DNA from: an uncultured Lachnospiraceae bacterium
GTDB taxonomy: Bacteria; Bacillota_A; Clostridia; Lachnospirales; Lachnospiraceae
Reading direction: 5' to 3'
DNA: 29,652 nt
Assembly: GCA_910585855.1 (NCBI GenBank)
Contig: CAJUGZ010000014.1
Location: forward strand, 1-29,652
Positions 1-7,936 of this stretch are shown here, one piece after another. The notes under the pieces were generated by a model. That model saw nothing but the letters and a program-made list of their open reading frames with translations, searched no databases and was not told where the DNA came from. A program made the translations under genes and the position numbers. Numbering within the stretch: position 1 is the stretch's first letter; every line of letters begins with the position of its first letter.

Positions 1-250
1 TTTTGCATATCCTGCTTCCATGCAGGGTATGCAAAAAAAGGGGCGTGTTTAGCCTATGTACAGAGAAAGTTGCACGTTATGGTCGGTAAAATCGTTTCGT
101 ATGCCAACCACATTTCGGCTGCGGGCGAATTGCGCCCCGGTTCGTCCGGTTGGATGCACATGGAACAGAAGCCTTAGACTTTCTTATCATTCGGAGCGGA
201 GCAAACAAAGGAAACGAGCAGCCCGCCTCTGGCGTCCGGCGTCCGATAAA
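1..250 (+). repeat. Family 2 structured repeat, copy 1 (possible ncRNA; truncated by window edge)
   Basis: This copy begins with a hairpin at 1-36 (arms TTTTGCATATCCTGC and GCAGGGTATGCAAAA). A long-range pair follows, GGGGCG (40-45) with CGCCCC (133-138), and then a small hairpin CCGG-TTCGT-CCGG (137-149). Copy 2, on the minus strand at about 16302-16059, has the same order of elements with compensating changes: ATCCTGC/GCAGGGT becomes ACACTGC/GCAGTGT, and GGGGCG/CGCCCC becomes GGTGCG/CGCACC. T-G wobbles in the first hairpin fall on the strand assigned here in both copies, which supports RNA on that strand. The right part (about 170-250) resembles the right-edge stem-loop near 29440-29510 and ends in GGCGTCC, 5-10 nt from the last gene's stop. 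The 68-aa reading frame across it is not believable as a gene. The true left end may lie outside the window. Confidence 0.6.
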
Positions 251-254
251 ATTC

Positions 255-1040
255 CTATCTGATATCCCTATCCAGTTCCAAATAATTTTCCTTCCCTATC
301 TGAACCGTTTTTATGATTTCTCTCTTTTCCTTTTTCTGTTCGTCCAACACTTCTACTATAATTTTCGCTTCTTCTCCTTCTAAATTTCCCATAGCCACAA
401 AAAAACTGCCTTTTTCATCTGCCTGTGCTGTAAAAACCGGAAATATCTTAGTCGCTGTTTTTTTATATTCCTGTTCCAGACTTTCTTCTATTTCAAATAG
501 TTCAAATGATGCATCTTTTGCCGTCCAAATAGAAAAAAACTCATGTTCTTCCGAATTTCTCTGCCATATCAAAAAATTTTTTGCTTCCAGATCGATTTTT
601 GCTGCATTAAAAATAGAAATCTGTTTTTCTTTTTTATAGTCATACAGCAGACGGTAAAAATAGCTGCTCTGTATAGAAGCTGCATGTAGAATGGAAAAAG
701 GCTCTGCTTTTCCGGTAAGAATAGTCATTCCATTTAACAGAGAATAACACTTTCCGGGCTGAAGCCGAATCTTTACAAGTGGTTCTCTGCCCTTTAGTTC
801 CTGCAAAGAAATCTGTTTTTTTATTGTTTGATATTCTGGTGTCTGAACGGATAGAGTAACTTCTTTTTGGGGAAGATTGGTAAAAATATAGTATCCCTCT
901 TTTTTATAAATTGGCTTTTCTGCTCCTTCTACTCGAATCTGTACGGCAGAAGAAGTAATTCTTCTTCCTGTATAATCATCGATTAAGGAAATTACCAATG
1001 AAACCTGTACTCTAATCTGATCCTTTGTCCTGCTTTCCAT
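255..1040 (-). CDS. Ig-fold/carboxypeptidase-regulatory-like eCIS accessory protein
   Basis: This 261-aa protein is the last gene of the operon. Residues about 10-75 look like a carboxypeptidase-regulatory or Ig-like beta-sandwich: a hydrophobic start, a DDYTGRRI turn, GYYIFTNLP and then SVQTPEYQ, the usual 'feature becomes ornament' pattern. The C-terminal third (from about FPVFTAQADEKGSF) again looks beta-rich and Ig-like. No signal peptide or membrane segment is visible. The ATG at 1038-1040 has an AGGGAA site and overlaps the DUF4255 gene by 29 nt, so translation is probably coupled. Proteins of this type commonly sit beside DUF4255 genes in eCIS loci; their exact role is unsettled (tail-end cap partner or surface decoration). 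The assignment to a beta-sandwich adaptor is by pattern only. Confidence 0.6.
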   Translation of the reverse strand: MESRTKDQIRVQVSLVISLIDDYTGRRITSSAVQIRVEGAEKPIYKKEGYYIFTNLPQKEVTLSVQTPEYQTIKKQISLQELKGREPLVKIRLQPGKCYSLLNGMTILTGKAEPFSILHAASIQSSYFYRLLYDYKKEKQISIFNAAKIDLEAKNFLIWQRNSEEHEFFSIWTAKDASFELFEIEESLEQEYKKTATKIFPVFTAQADEKGSFFVAMGNLEGEEAKIIVEVLDEQKKEKREIIKTVQIGKENYLELDRDIR

Positions 1041-1617
1041 TTCTTCCCTGCTCCTTTACTGCAAACTGAATATCCATAACACGCCGTACTTCTTTGATCC
1101 GAAGAGATTCTAACTCTACCGGAGCTGCTTTAAAAAATACCGAAAGTTTATAGGGTTTATTGGGAAACGCCCAAATTTTCATTTTTTCTTCCAATGATAA
1201 GGATAACATTTCTAAGCGAATACTAAACTCATCTGGTTTTGTAATTGGTTTTAATGTAGCGGCATCTAAAATACTGTTATCTGTAAAAACCTGTATTACT
1301 TTTCCTAAAATTTTATGTTCCTCTAAAGAACGAAACTTTACATCACCATTTGAATAAGCAGTCAGCATATAGTATAATTCCAAGTCTATTGGCGGGTATT
1401 TCTGCCTTTTACTGTCAAGTGTCTGCATCTCACTGTTTCGGAATACCTCGCTCTGTTTAATATCATATAAATAAAGCCCCAGTAAAAAATCTCCTTTATC
1501 TTCAGGACTGCATATTCCTATACTTTCCTCATTTACCAAAACCTCTGGTACCATATTTAAACGCAAAAGCTCGGTCAGTGCATTTCCTATATCCGCAATC
1601 GCTGTATACCCTGCCAT
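1012..1617 (-). CDS. DUF4255 / Pvc16-Afp16-like tail terminator
   Basis: This 201-aa protein has the recognisable DUF4255 (Pvc16 N-terminal domain) pattern: N-terminal AIADIGNALTELLR, central LGLYLYDIKQSEVFRN, then YPPIDLELYYMLTAYSNGD and a following helix HKILGKVIQVF. In Afp and PVC particles the protein with this domain caps the tube and sheath at the far end from the baseplate and stops polymerisation. At 201 aa it is shorter than full-length Afp16, so it probably carries only the core domain. The ATG at 1615-1617 follows a perfect AGGAGGG ribosome binding site five bases away. It lies 52 nt behind the MORN gene and overlaps the next gene by 29 nt. Confidence in the family is high; the capping role is inferred from homologous systems. 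Confidence 0.88.
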   Translation of the reverse strand: MAGYTAIADIGNALTELLRLNMVPEVLVNEESIGICSPEDKGDFLLGLYLYDIKQSEVFRNSEMQTLDSKRQKYPPIDLELYYMLTAYSNGDVKFRSLEEHKILGKVIQVFTDNSILDAATLKPITKPDEFSIRLEMLSLSLEEKMKIWAFPNKPYKLSVFFKAAPVELESLRIKEVRRVMDIQFAVKEQGRNGKQDKGSD

Positions 1618-1669
1618 CTTTTCCCTCCTATTCTGACAAAATTGACTATTTGACCGTTTCGATCTTTTT

Positions 1670-3877
1670 TTACTCGGCAGGTGTTTCTTCCTGCAAGACA
1701 GATTCTGGTTCTGGTTTTGATTCTATTTCTGTACTTTCTGGTTCGCTGCTTTCTGATTCTTTATTCTCTGGTTCTATTGTTTCAGATTCTGTCTGCTCCT
1801 GCTGCTCTTCCTGTTGCTGTTCTGGTTCAGGTTTGGTTTCTGGTTCGGGTTCTGGTTTTGTGGAACGTACCAGTACATTTCCCCGAAACTCTCCTTCCTG
1901 TTCGACTGAACCGTCTTCCATATTATATAGTATGCCTTGTCCATGAAAGCTTCCTAGTACAAAAGCACCTTCATATCGCTTTGAACCGGAATCTGCATAA
2001 TAGATTCCTTCTCCATTATAAACACCGATATGAAATTCGCCCCGATAGCGCATAATATTTGTGGATGCTTCATAGAGAATCCCTTCTCCTTCATATAGAC
2101 CTTGATAAAATCCGCCTTCATATAAAAGGTTTCCTGTTCTTGTATCAAAGAGTTTTCCGTTTCCTTGATAGCGGTCTTTTATCCATTCTCCATCATAGAG
2201 CAGTCTTTCTTGGCTGTCATAGCAGATCCCGCTTCCTTCTTTTAGTCCTTCTTGAAATGTTCCTTCATAGATTAGTTTTTCCTCTTGGTAGAGTTTTCCC
2301 TCTCCCTCATAACGTCCTGCTTTCCATTCGCCTTGATAGATTAATGTTTCATTTTGATAAAAGTTTCCTTCTCCTTCATACTCTCCGCTTTTGAAACCAC
2401 CTTGATAGATCAGCTTTTCATTTTGATATAACTTTCCTTCACCCTCATATTCTCCTTCTTTCCAGCCGCCGTCATATACTAATTTTCCGTCCTGATAGCA
2501 TTTTCCCTGCCCTTCATAAAGGCCTTTTTTCCAATTTCCTTCATAGAGGCGTCTTCCGTTTTCGTCAAATAAAATGCCTTCTCCTTCATATAAACCATCT
2601 GCAAACGCTCCGGTATATACTACCTGTTCTTCTTTATTATATAATGTTCCTTTTCCGTGATAGAGTCCTTCTAAAAATTCACCTTGATACTGTATTGTAC
2701 CTTCTTCTGTGTAAAGTGTTCCCTGTCCGCTGTAGGCATCCTCTTTCCATTCACCCTGATACAATAGTTTTCCGTCTTGATAGGCAGAACCCGTTCCAGT
2801 TCGCTTTCCTTCTAAAACCTCTCCTTGATAGATCTGTTTTCCTTTTTCATCATAAAGGGAGGTGTAGCCGTTTTGAAAGTTTCCTTCTGTGAAATTTCCA
2901 GAGGATACCAACCTGTTATTCTGATAGAGTTTTCCTGCTCCTTCATAGAATCCATTGATAAATGCTCCTTGATAGACCAGTTTTGTTCCGTTATACAGCG
3001 TTCCCTGTCCGTCATACAGACCGTTGGTAAACCCGCCTTTATACTCGGTTTCTCCATTTGTCTGATAAAAAGTTCCCTCTCCCTGATAGTATCCCTGTGC
3101 AAAACCGCCCTGATATTTTAATTTTCCGTCTGGATAATATTCTTTTCCGCTCCCTTCAAACATTCCCTTTACAAAATCTCCTTCGTAGAGCAGATTTCCA
3201 TTTTCTCCGTAAAGCCTTCCGTTTCCTTCATACAATCCGTCTACAAAACTGCCGTCATACTGAACGCCGCCTGTTTCATAATAAAGAATCCCTTCTCCAT
3301 TATATTGATTCAGTGAAAATCCTCCTTTATAAGCAACTCTTCCATTTGGATAATAAAGCTGTCCTGTCCCAGAATAAAGTTCCATTAAAAAACCGCCCTG
3401 ATAAAGAAGGTGTCCTTCATAATCATATAAAATTCCTTCTCCATTGATTCTTCCATCCGTCAGCCTTCCGATAAAAATAACCGTTCCGCCTTCTCTGTCT
3501 AGCAGCCGCACTTTTCCGCTGTAATTTGCCTGTTCATTGGAGTTTAATACCATTGTCTTAGTAAAAAATTTTGATACCACAACCGGATGCAAAAAGCGGA
3601 TATAAAGCAGCGGAAGAAAAATAACTGCAAGTATCAGAAATAAAACCAGTTTCTTTGCAATATAATAGTTTCCAACCGTAAAATAATCTTTTAGAGAGGT
3701 TGGCTTCTTTTTTGTCAGCTCTTTGGCTTCCTTTTTTACATCATTGATTACCGTTGTTACAATAGCATCTGGATTGGTAGCTTTCTTTATTTTTCTGTAA
3801 ATCGTAACAAATGGCATTTTTATCGCTGTAACAAGCCTTTTGCTTCCTTTTTTTAATACCCTCTGTATGTCTGCCAT
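1670..3877 (-). CDS. Membrane-anchored MORN-repeat protein with acidic Pro/Glu/Gln tail
   Basis: This 735-aa protein has three parts. Residues 1-76 are Lys/Arg-rich, and residues 77-93 form one strong hydrophobic segment (LVLFLILAVIFLPLLYI). From about 130 to 668 there are 22 consecutive MORN-type units of 23-25 residues with the pattern G-x-G-x-L-Y...Y-x-G-x-F/W...G-x-Y-x-G. The last ~65 residues are almost only Pro, Glu, Gln, Ser and Thr. The positive-inside rule puts the N-terminus in the cytoplasm and the MORN rod outside the membrane. There is no cleavable signal peptide. MORN repeats form elongated beta-hairpin rods used as membrane-proximal scaffolds; no enzyme domain is visible. The ATG has a GAGGAG site inside the end of the upstream pseudokinase gene, 6 nt away, so the two membrane proteins are coupled. 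The placement inside a CIS operon suggests a docking or surface-anchoring part (inference). Confidence 0.85.
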   Translation of the reverse strand: MADIQRVLKKGSKRLVTAIKMPFVTIYRKIKKATNPDAIVTTVINDVKKEAKELTKKKPTSLKDYFTVGNYYIAKKLVLFLILAVIFLPLLYIRFLHPVVVSKFFTKTMVLNSNEQANYSGKVRLLDREGGTVIFIGRLTDGRINGEGILYDYEGHLLYQGGFLMELYSGTGQLYYPNGRVAYKGGFSLNQYNGEGILYYETGGVQYDGSFVDGLYEGNGRLYGENGNLLYEGDFVKGMFEGSGKEYYPDGKLKYQGGFAQGYYQGEGTFYQTNGETEYKGGFTNGLYDGQGTLYNGTKLVYQGAFINGFYEGAGKLYQNNRLVSSGNFTEGNFQNGYTSLYDEKGKQIYQGEVLEGKRTGTGSAYQDGKLLYQGEWKEDAYSGQGTLYTEEGTIQYQGEFLEGLYHGKGTLYNKEEQVVYTGAFADGLYEGEGILFDENGRRLYEGNWKKGLYEGQGKCYQDGKLVYDGGWKEGEYEGEGKLYQNEKLIYQGGFKSGEYEGEGNFYQNETLIYQGEWKAGRYEGEGKLYQEEKLIYEGTFQEGLKEGSGICYDSQERLLYDGEWIKDRYQGNGKLFDTRTGNLLYEGGFYQGLYEGEGILYEASTNIMRYRGEFHIGVYNGEGIYYADSGSKRYEGAFVLGSFHGQGILYNMEDGSVEQEGEFRGNVLVRSTKPEPEPETKPEPEQQQEEQQEQTESETIEPENKESESSEPESTEIESKPEPESVLQEETPAE

Positions 3878-3883
3878 TTTTTC

Positions 3884-4759
3884 TCACTCCTCATCCAGTA
3901 TCTCCTCTATTGTCAACGTTCCGATTGTTTCATATTTCAGACATGCCACAGTATCTTTTGGATATACAATCGTATAAATCAGATACCCTACCAGTAAAAA
4001 AACAATCACAACTGCCAATGCCTTTTTTACATAAGGAAAGCCCCTTTTGATCCTGTCCCAAACACGAAAAAGAAACGTATTGGGACGAATATTCCCTCTT
4101 TCCCCTAAATTGTTCAGTATTTCGCAAAGTTCATTGTATTCCTGATAAATATCTCGTACAGAAACAAATTTTCCCTCTCTGAGTTCCCTTATAAATTTAG
4201 GAATTTCCTTACATTTTTCCAATGCAATTTCTTTTTGAAAAAGCAGTTCAAACAGATCGGAAAGTCCGTTTCGAATCGAAACATCCCGTTCCTTTTCCGT
4301 TAATAAAATCCCTTCCAAACGATAGCGAAAACCAATCGACAATCCCTGATCTACCAGAATCTGTCCACCTTCCCACAAACTGGCAAGAAAGTAATCCGGC
4401 ACAGAAAGCAGCAGGATCTGTTCTAGCAGATTTTTTCCAATCTGTATTCTCTCTTTTAAAGGACAGGCTTCCTCTTCCAATTTTTTCTCCAAAGGCAGCC
4501 CGTCTTTATGTATCAATGCCAAATACAGTATTCCGTCTTTTGAAAAATATTCATATAAATCCGCAAAATTTTTCTCTTTTTCTCTATCGGTTAATTCCAA
4601 AATCAGCTTCTGCACCAGCTCAGATTCCCTAATACAATAGATATCATATGCCGGATGCTGTGCATCCACATATTCCCTGCAGCAGAAAACCTCATATTTT
4701 GGCGTTCCTTCTGCTTTATGAATTACATAATATCGATGTTTCAGTGCCTCGATTACCAC
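3884..4759 (-). CDS. Pseudokinase-like single-pass membrane protein
   Basis: This 291-aa protein has a soluble N-terminal region and one membrane helix at about 245-267 (KKALAVVIVFLLVGYLIYTI), followed by a short acidic tail. The soluble part recalls a degenerate protein-kinase fold. A hinge-like stretch ILYLALIHKDGLPLEKKL (about 77-94) is followed by a helix ERIQIGKNLLEQIL and then GGQILVDQGLSIGF (about 131-144), which stands where kinases have the catalytic loop and DFG region. HRD and DFG residues are missing, so it is probably not catalytic. The layout resembles EssB/YukC of type VII secretion, a cytoplasmic pseudokinase followed by one TM; that is a resemblance, not a proven homology. 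The start is GTG with AGGGGTG upstream. It sits 32 nt behind the 584-aa gene and 6 nt before the MORN gene. Confidence 0.6.
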   Translation of the reverse strand: MVIEALKHRYYVIHKAEGTPKYEVFCCREYVDAQHPAYDIYCIRESELVQKLILELTDREKEKNFADLYEYFSKDGILYLALIHKDGLPLEKKLEEEACPLKERIQIGKNLLEQILLLSVPDYFLASLWEGGQILVDQGLSIGFRYRLEGILLTEKERDVSIRNGLSDLFELLFQKEIALEKCKEIPKFIRELREGKFVSVRDIYQEYNELCEILNNLGERGNIRPNTFLFRVWDRIKRGFPYVKKALAVVIVFLLVGYLIYTIVYPKDTVACLKYETIGTLTIEEILDEE

Positions 4760-4791
4760 ACGATCACCCCTGTCATTTTACAACTGATTTT

Positions 4792-6546
4792 CTATTTATC
4801 TCTTACTACCACATAAGTAGAAGCAATCAAACTCTCATCGTCCATACTCTTTGCCATAATTTCATATACACCGGGCTGATTTGGTGCGGTATACATGCCG
4901 TTTTCATCAATGCTGCCCCCTTCTGCCTCTTTTACAGACCAAAATACCCGACTATTGCTCACTCCCTGCAGCAGTGCTTCAAAATAATAATTTTCCCGCA
5001 CCGATACATTTGCCATATCTGGCTGAATCGTAAGTGTACGACTCTCCTGAAGTATTTGTCTTTCTCTTTTGTCTTTTACTGCCATCCAGTGTATCTTTAC
5101 CTGCTGTTCTACTATATCTTCTAAACACTCCAATCCAATTTGAAATGTTCCCTTGGTTACGTCAGCCTTTGCTGCCATCTTAAGCGGCACTTTATGTGTC
5201 CGCTGCTCAAAAATATCCTGTGCACCATAGACAATCGAGCTGGTATCTCCCATATCGCTTGCCTCCCCCAATACAATATAGACTATTCCAAGCCCCAGCC
5301 CATGTACAATATCCTCGGTAAAAAACTGCTGTCCTTTGAGTCCGCCCAGCCCCAGATAAACCACCGCTTCTCCGCAGGCAATCTGATTTCTTGGCACTTC
5401 TTCTCTTACCAATGCATCCCTTTTTTCCAGAGGCAGTCCATAAAATTTCCCCGCTTTTTCTTCCTCCTGAAGGGTCAGCTCATTCATCACCTGTGCCAAA
5501 GGATTGGTATAGACATACTGTCGAAACGGCATCGCTTCCACTGCTCCGATCAGATAGGTTTCCCCCGCCTTTAAAACCGAAATTCTAGCCAGACAGATTC
5601 CCTGCATATTGGTATTTCCAATAACTTCCTCCATTGCATTTTTATAATACTGATCTAAAAATTCCTGTTTTACCTTTTTTTCTGTAATGAAAAAAGAATT
5701 TTCCGCCTTGCTCGACGGTCGAATCTCTTTTTCTCCAAAATGAATCGACAGACTTTTTTCTTCTATACGAATCCGCCCCTTTACCCCTTTTACCGGAAGG
5801 GTACGAAACCGCTTGGTAATGGTATAGACAGAAGCCTTTTGATAATCCATCTCAATAAAAGAAACCTCACTATTTCCTCTTTTTACCGTTTCCACCCCGT
5901 CCAATTCCAAACGATAAGAAAAACTAATCGGCTTTTCCTGTCCTCTTTTTTCAATTTGAATAATGACATCAAATTCCTTTTCCGACTCTAAATATTTCGG
6001 TGTAATCTGCTGAATCCGAATCCCGTTTTCCTGATAAACCGTTTCCACTTCTTGATAGAGATTTCCTGCTACAAAATCCGCATCAGGCTCTTGATCACTC
6101 AAATAAAGATGATACCCCTCCTGATACTTATTAAACTCCTCTTTGGAATTTGCCTCTCCCCTTGCCGCAATACTATGTACGGGTTCTTTTTCTGTTTCCT
6201 GATACTCCACATAGAGATAAAGATTATTATTCGCTTCATCCTCATCCCTATAATTTGCAAATCCATCTATCGTAGACAGCTTTTTTAGTATCGGTTTTTC
6301 AATTACAATTTCTCTCCCTGCAAAATCCAAAGCCAGTCCCATTTCAACCGATATCGTTGCTTCATCCACACTTACCACATTCATACCGCAAACTACGCCC
6401 ATTCCATGTACCAGACGGTTGATCAGACGCCGTTTATCATTCATATAACGCTGTTCTGTTTCGAAATCCTCTACATTTAAAAGTTTCCCATAAAAATATT
6501 TATTTCTTTCAAAATTAAGATATTTTAGATTTTTCAATCGTTCCAC
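4792..6546 (-). CDS. eCIS baseplate-associated protein with conserved N-terminal module and C-terminal Ig-like domain
   Basis: This 584-aa protein begins with a pattern I recognise from many eCIS loci: NKYFYGKLLNVEDFETEQRY, then a basic helix NDKRRLINRLVHG and MGVVCGMNV. The function of that module is not settled. The middle is beta-rich and diverged. Residues about 505-584 form a bacterial Ig-like domain (FWSVKEAEGGSIDENGMYTA followed by GVYEIMAKSMDD), typical of surface adhesion or fibre-like parts. The GTG start at 6544-6546 has AAAGGT just upstream. It follows tail protein I by 14 nt. Because no classical tail-fibre gene (Afp13-like) is present, this is the best candidate in the window for the outward-facing or target-contacting element; that is inference. 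Confidence 0.65.
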   Translation of the reverse strand: MERLKNLKYLNFERNKYFYGKLLNVEDFETEQRYMNDKRRLINRLVHGMGVVCGMNVVSVDEATISVEMGLALDFAGREIVIEKPILKKLSTIDGFANYRDEDEANNNLYLYVEYQETEKEPVHSIAARGEANSKEEFNKYQEGYHLYLSDQEPDADFVAGNLYQEVETVYQENGIRIQQITPKYLESEKEFDVIIQIEKRGQEKPISFSYRLELDGVETVKRGNSEVSFIEMDYQKASVYTITKRFRTLPVKGVKGRIRIEEKSLSIHFGEKEIRPSSKAENSFFITEKKVKQEFLDQYYKNAMEEVIGNTNMQGICLARISVLKAGETYLIGAVEAMPFRQYVYTNPLAQVMNELTLQEEEKAGKFYGLPLEKRDALVREEVPRNQIACGEAVVYLGLGGLKGQQFFTEDIVHGLGLGIVYIVLGEASDMGDTSSIVYGAQDIFEQRTHKVPLKMAAKADVTKGTFQIGLECLEDIVEQQVKIHWMAVKDKRERQILQESRTLTIQPDMANVSVRENYYFEALLQGVSNSRVFWSVKEAEGGSIDENGMYTAPNQPGVYEIMAKSMDDESLIASTYVVVRDK

Positions 6547-6560
6547 CTATACCTTTCTTC

Positions 6561-7718
6561 TTATTCCCTGCTTTCCTCCTGCAATTTGGTAAACGGAATA
6601 GACGCCTGCCCATCTAATACCATCGAATGGAAATCAGAAAGTACACTGTTCATTCCCAGATAAGAATGCCATCCCAAAAATATATATGGCTCTAATATCA
6701 CAATATGACTTTCCATATGAGCCGGTTTTTCATTTTCCACAATTCGATCAATCACAGGAATCTCTTTTCTGTCCACCCCCGCCGTTCGATCAATAATCAC
6801 AGTAAAAATATAATTATTCTCTCCATACAGCCGTTTCAGCAATTCCTCTTTTTTCTGTGTCGTCATAAAAGGCAGCACCTGATGGTATTCTACCAGATAA
6901 GGACGACTCCCCAGATAAATTTCCAAAATATCCTCCAGATAACCTACCGTCCCTCTCTTTCGATAAAGTTCCGCCGCATGTCCCACCAAATACCGAAGTT
7001 TCTTCGTATCCCATAAAAAACTATCCTGCAAACCAACCCATTCCACCAGACAAGACAAATACTCCAGTTCCGCCACCTCGGGATCAAAATGACGGGAAAT
7101 CTGCCGGATCTCTTTACTCATCTTCTCATGAATCGACTGAAAAATTCCCAAATACCGCTCTACAAAAGAATAACTTTTTTCGTCCTGCTGATACACATCC
7201 GGCAGATACTCCGCCCAGCTCTCCTTTGGAAAAACCACTTTTATCTTTTTTATCCCTATCTCACCCGATCCAAAAAACCGCAGTTCAAACCACAAAAACC
7301 GAGCTTCAATCTCATGCAAAAGAATTTCCTCTCCCTTTGCCCTTTTCTTCAAAAAAGGACGCAGCCTCTCCGCCTTTTCCAAAGCAGACAATCTAGGATC
7401 TTTCATCACTTCCTCAATCGACCAAGCCACCCCATCCTGATAACATTCAACATCTTCCGAAGCATAAACCAAAACTTCTATCCTATCTTTTATCTCAGTT
7501 TTTTCTCCATCCATCCCCAAACAATCCGCCCATTCCAACTCCATACTATGCCAAAGCGTTTTCTTCTCCCTACTGTCTAATAAAGGTGAATAAAAACTTC
7601 CTGTCGCCTTTTCTGATTCCAAAAAAAGCCCTTCCTGCTGCACGATCAAATTTTCAGAAACTCCCATCTGAAAATCCATCTTTTTATTAAACATAAAATA
7701 TTTTTGTGCCTTTCTCAT
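6561..7718 (-). CDS. Phage tail protein I / baseplate wedge component (P2 gpI-like)
   Basis: This 385-aa protein has a C-terminal half with the P2 gpI/TIGR02242 signature seen in eCIS. It opens with YLPDVYQQDEKSYSFVERYL (about residues 192-211), continues with LGIFQSIHEKM, FDPEVAELEYLSCLVEWVGL and LRYLVGHAAELYRKRGTVGY, and then LEDILEIYLG. The N-terminal ~190 residues are an extension less easy to place. In phages and PVC-like particles this protein joins the J-like wedge subunits at the baseplate rim, where fibres attach. The ATG has an AGGTGAAGAGGG site. It is the first gene after palindrome A, which separates it from the J-like gene by about 220 nt, so it opens the outer module. Confidence 0.85.
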   Translation of the reverse strand: MRKAQKYFMFNKKMDFQMGVSENLIVQQEGLFLESEKATGSFYSPLLDSREKKTLWHSMELEWADCLGMDGEKTEIKDRIEVLVYASEDVECYQDGVAWSIEEVMKDPRLSALEKAERLRPFLKKRAKGEEILLHEIEARFLWFELRFFGSGEIGIKKIKVVFPKESWAEYLPDVYQQDEKSYSFVERYLGIFQSIHEKMSKEIRQISRHFDPEVAELEYLSCLVEWVGLQDSFLWDTKKLRYLVGHAAELYRKRGTVGYLEDILEIYLGSRPYLVEYHQVLPFMTTQKKEELLKRLYGENNYIFTVIIDRTAGVDRKEIPVIDRIVENEKPAHMESHIVILEPYIFLGWHSYLGMNSVLSDFHSMVLDGQASIPFTKLQEESRE

Positions 7719-7770
7719 CCCTCTTCACCTCTATCTTTATTTTCTTTTATTTTTCGGTTTCCAATATACA

Positions 7771-7924
7771 GCCGAAAGCCAAAGGGAGCTCTATGCAGGG
7801 TCATCATTTCCCGTCGGCACTTAGGCACGGTACTGCTGTATTTTAGTGCCTTATGTGTCCGCTATGAAAATAGAAAATGCTAAGCGCAAGCGGGCTCGGA
7901 ATAGAACTCCCTTTGGCTTTCGGC
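7771..7924 (+). repeat. Family 1 palindromic repeat, copy A
   Basis: The outer stem GCCGAAAGCCAAAGGGAG pairs perfectly with 7907-7924, continues with TCTAT/ATAGA past one mismatch, and encloses a smaller hairpin AGGCAC...GTGCCT. The conserved blocks CATTTCCCGTCGGCACTTA and AAATGCTAAG are present, as is the short loop GC-GCAA-GC (a GNRA-type tetraloop on the plus strand). The flanks ATACA and GTCC match the other copies. The right end is 12 nt from the stop of the second J-like gene. There is no T-tract after the hairpin on the minus strand, so it is not a normal intrinsic terminator. Confidence 0.9.
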
Positions 7925-7936
7925 GTCCCCCCTATT

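Noticed and set aside
1..36. Hairpin as an intrinsic terminator for the operon
   Set aside because: On both strands the stem is followed by A and preceded by T, so neither direction has a U-tract after the stem. It belongs to the structured repeat.
56..262. 68-aa reading frame sharing ANCAPVRPVGCT with a 60-aa frame at 16115-16297
   Set aside because: Both lie in the family 2 structured repeat; the same DNA reads as RIAHRFVRLDVL or ELRTGSSGWMY in other open frames, so there is no frame preference and no ribosome binding site. The identity comes from RNA/DNA conservation.
7771..7924. Palindromes as a CRISPR array or attachment sites
   Set aside because: Copies are scattered kilobases apart with no spacers and no cas or integrase genes; they are interspersed repeats.
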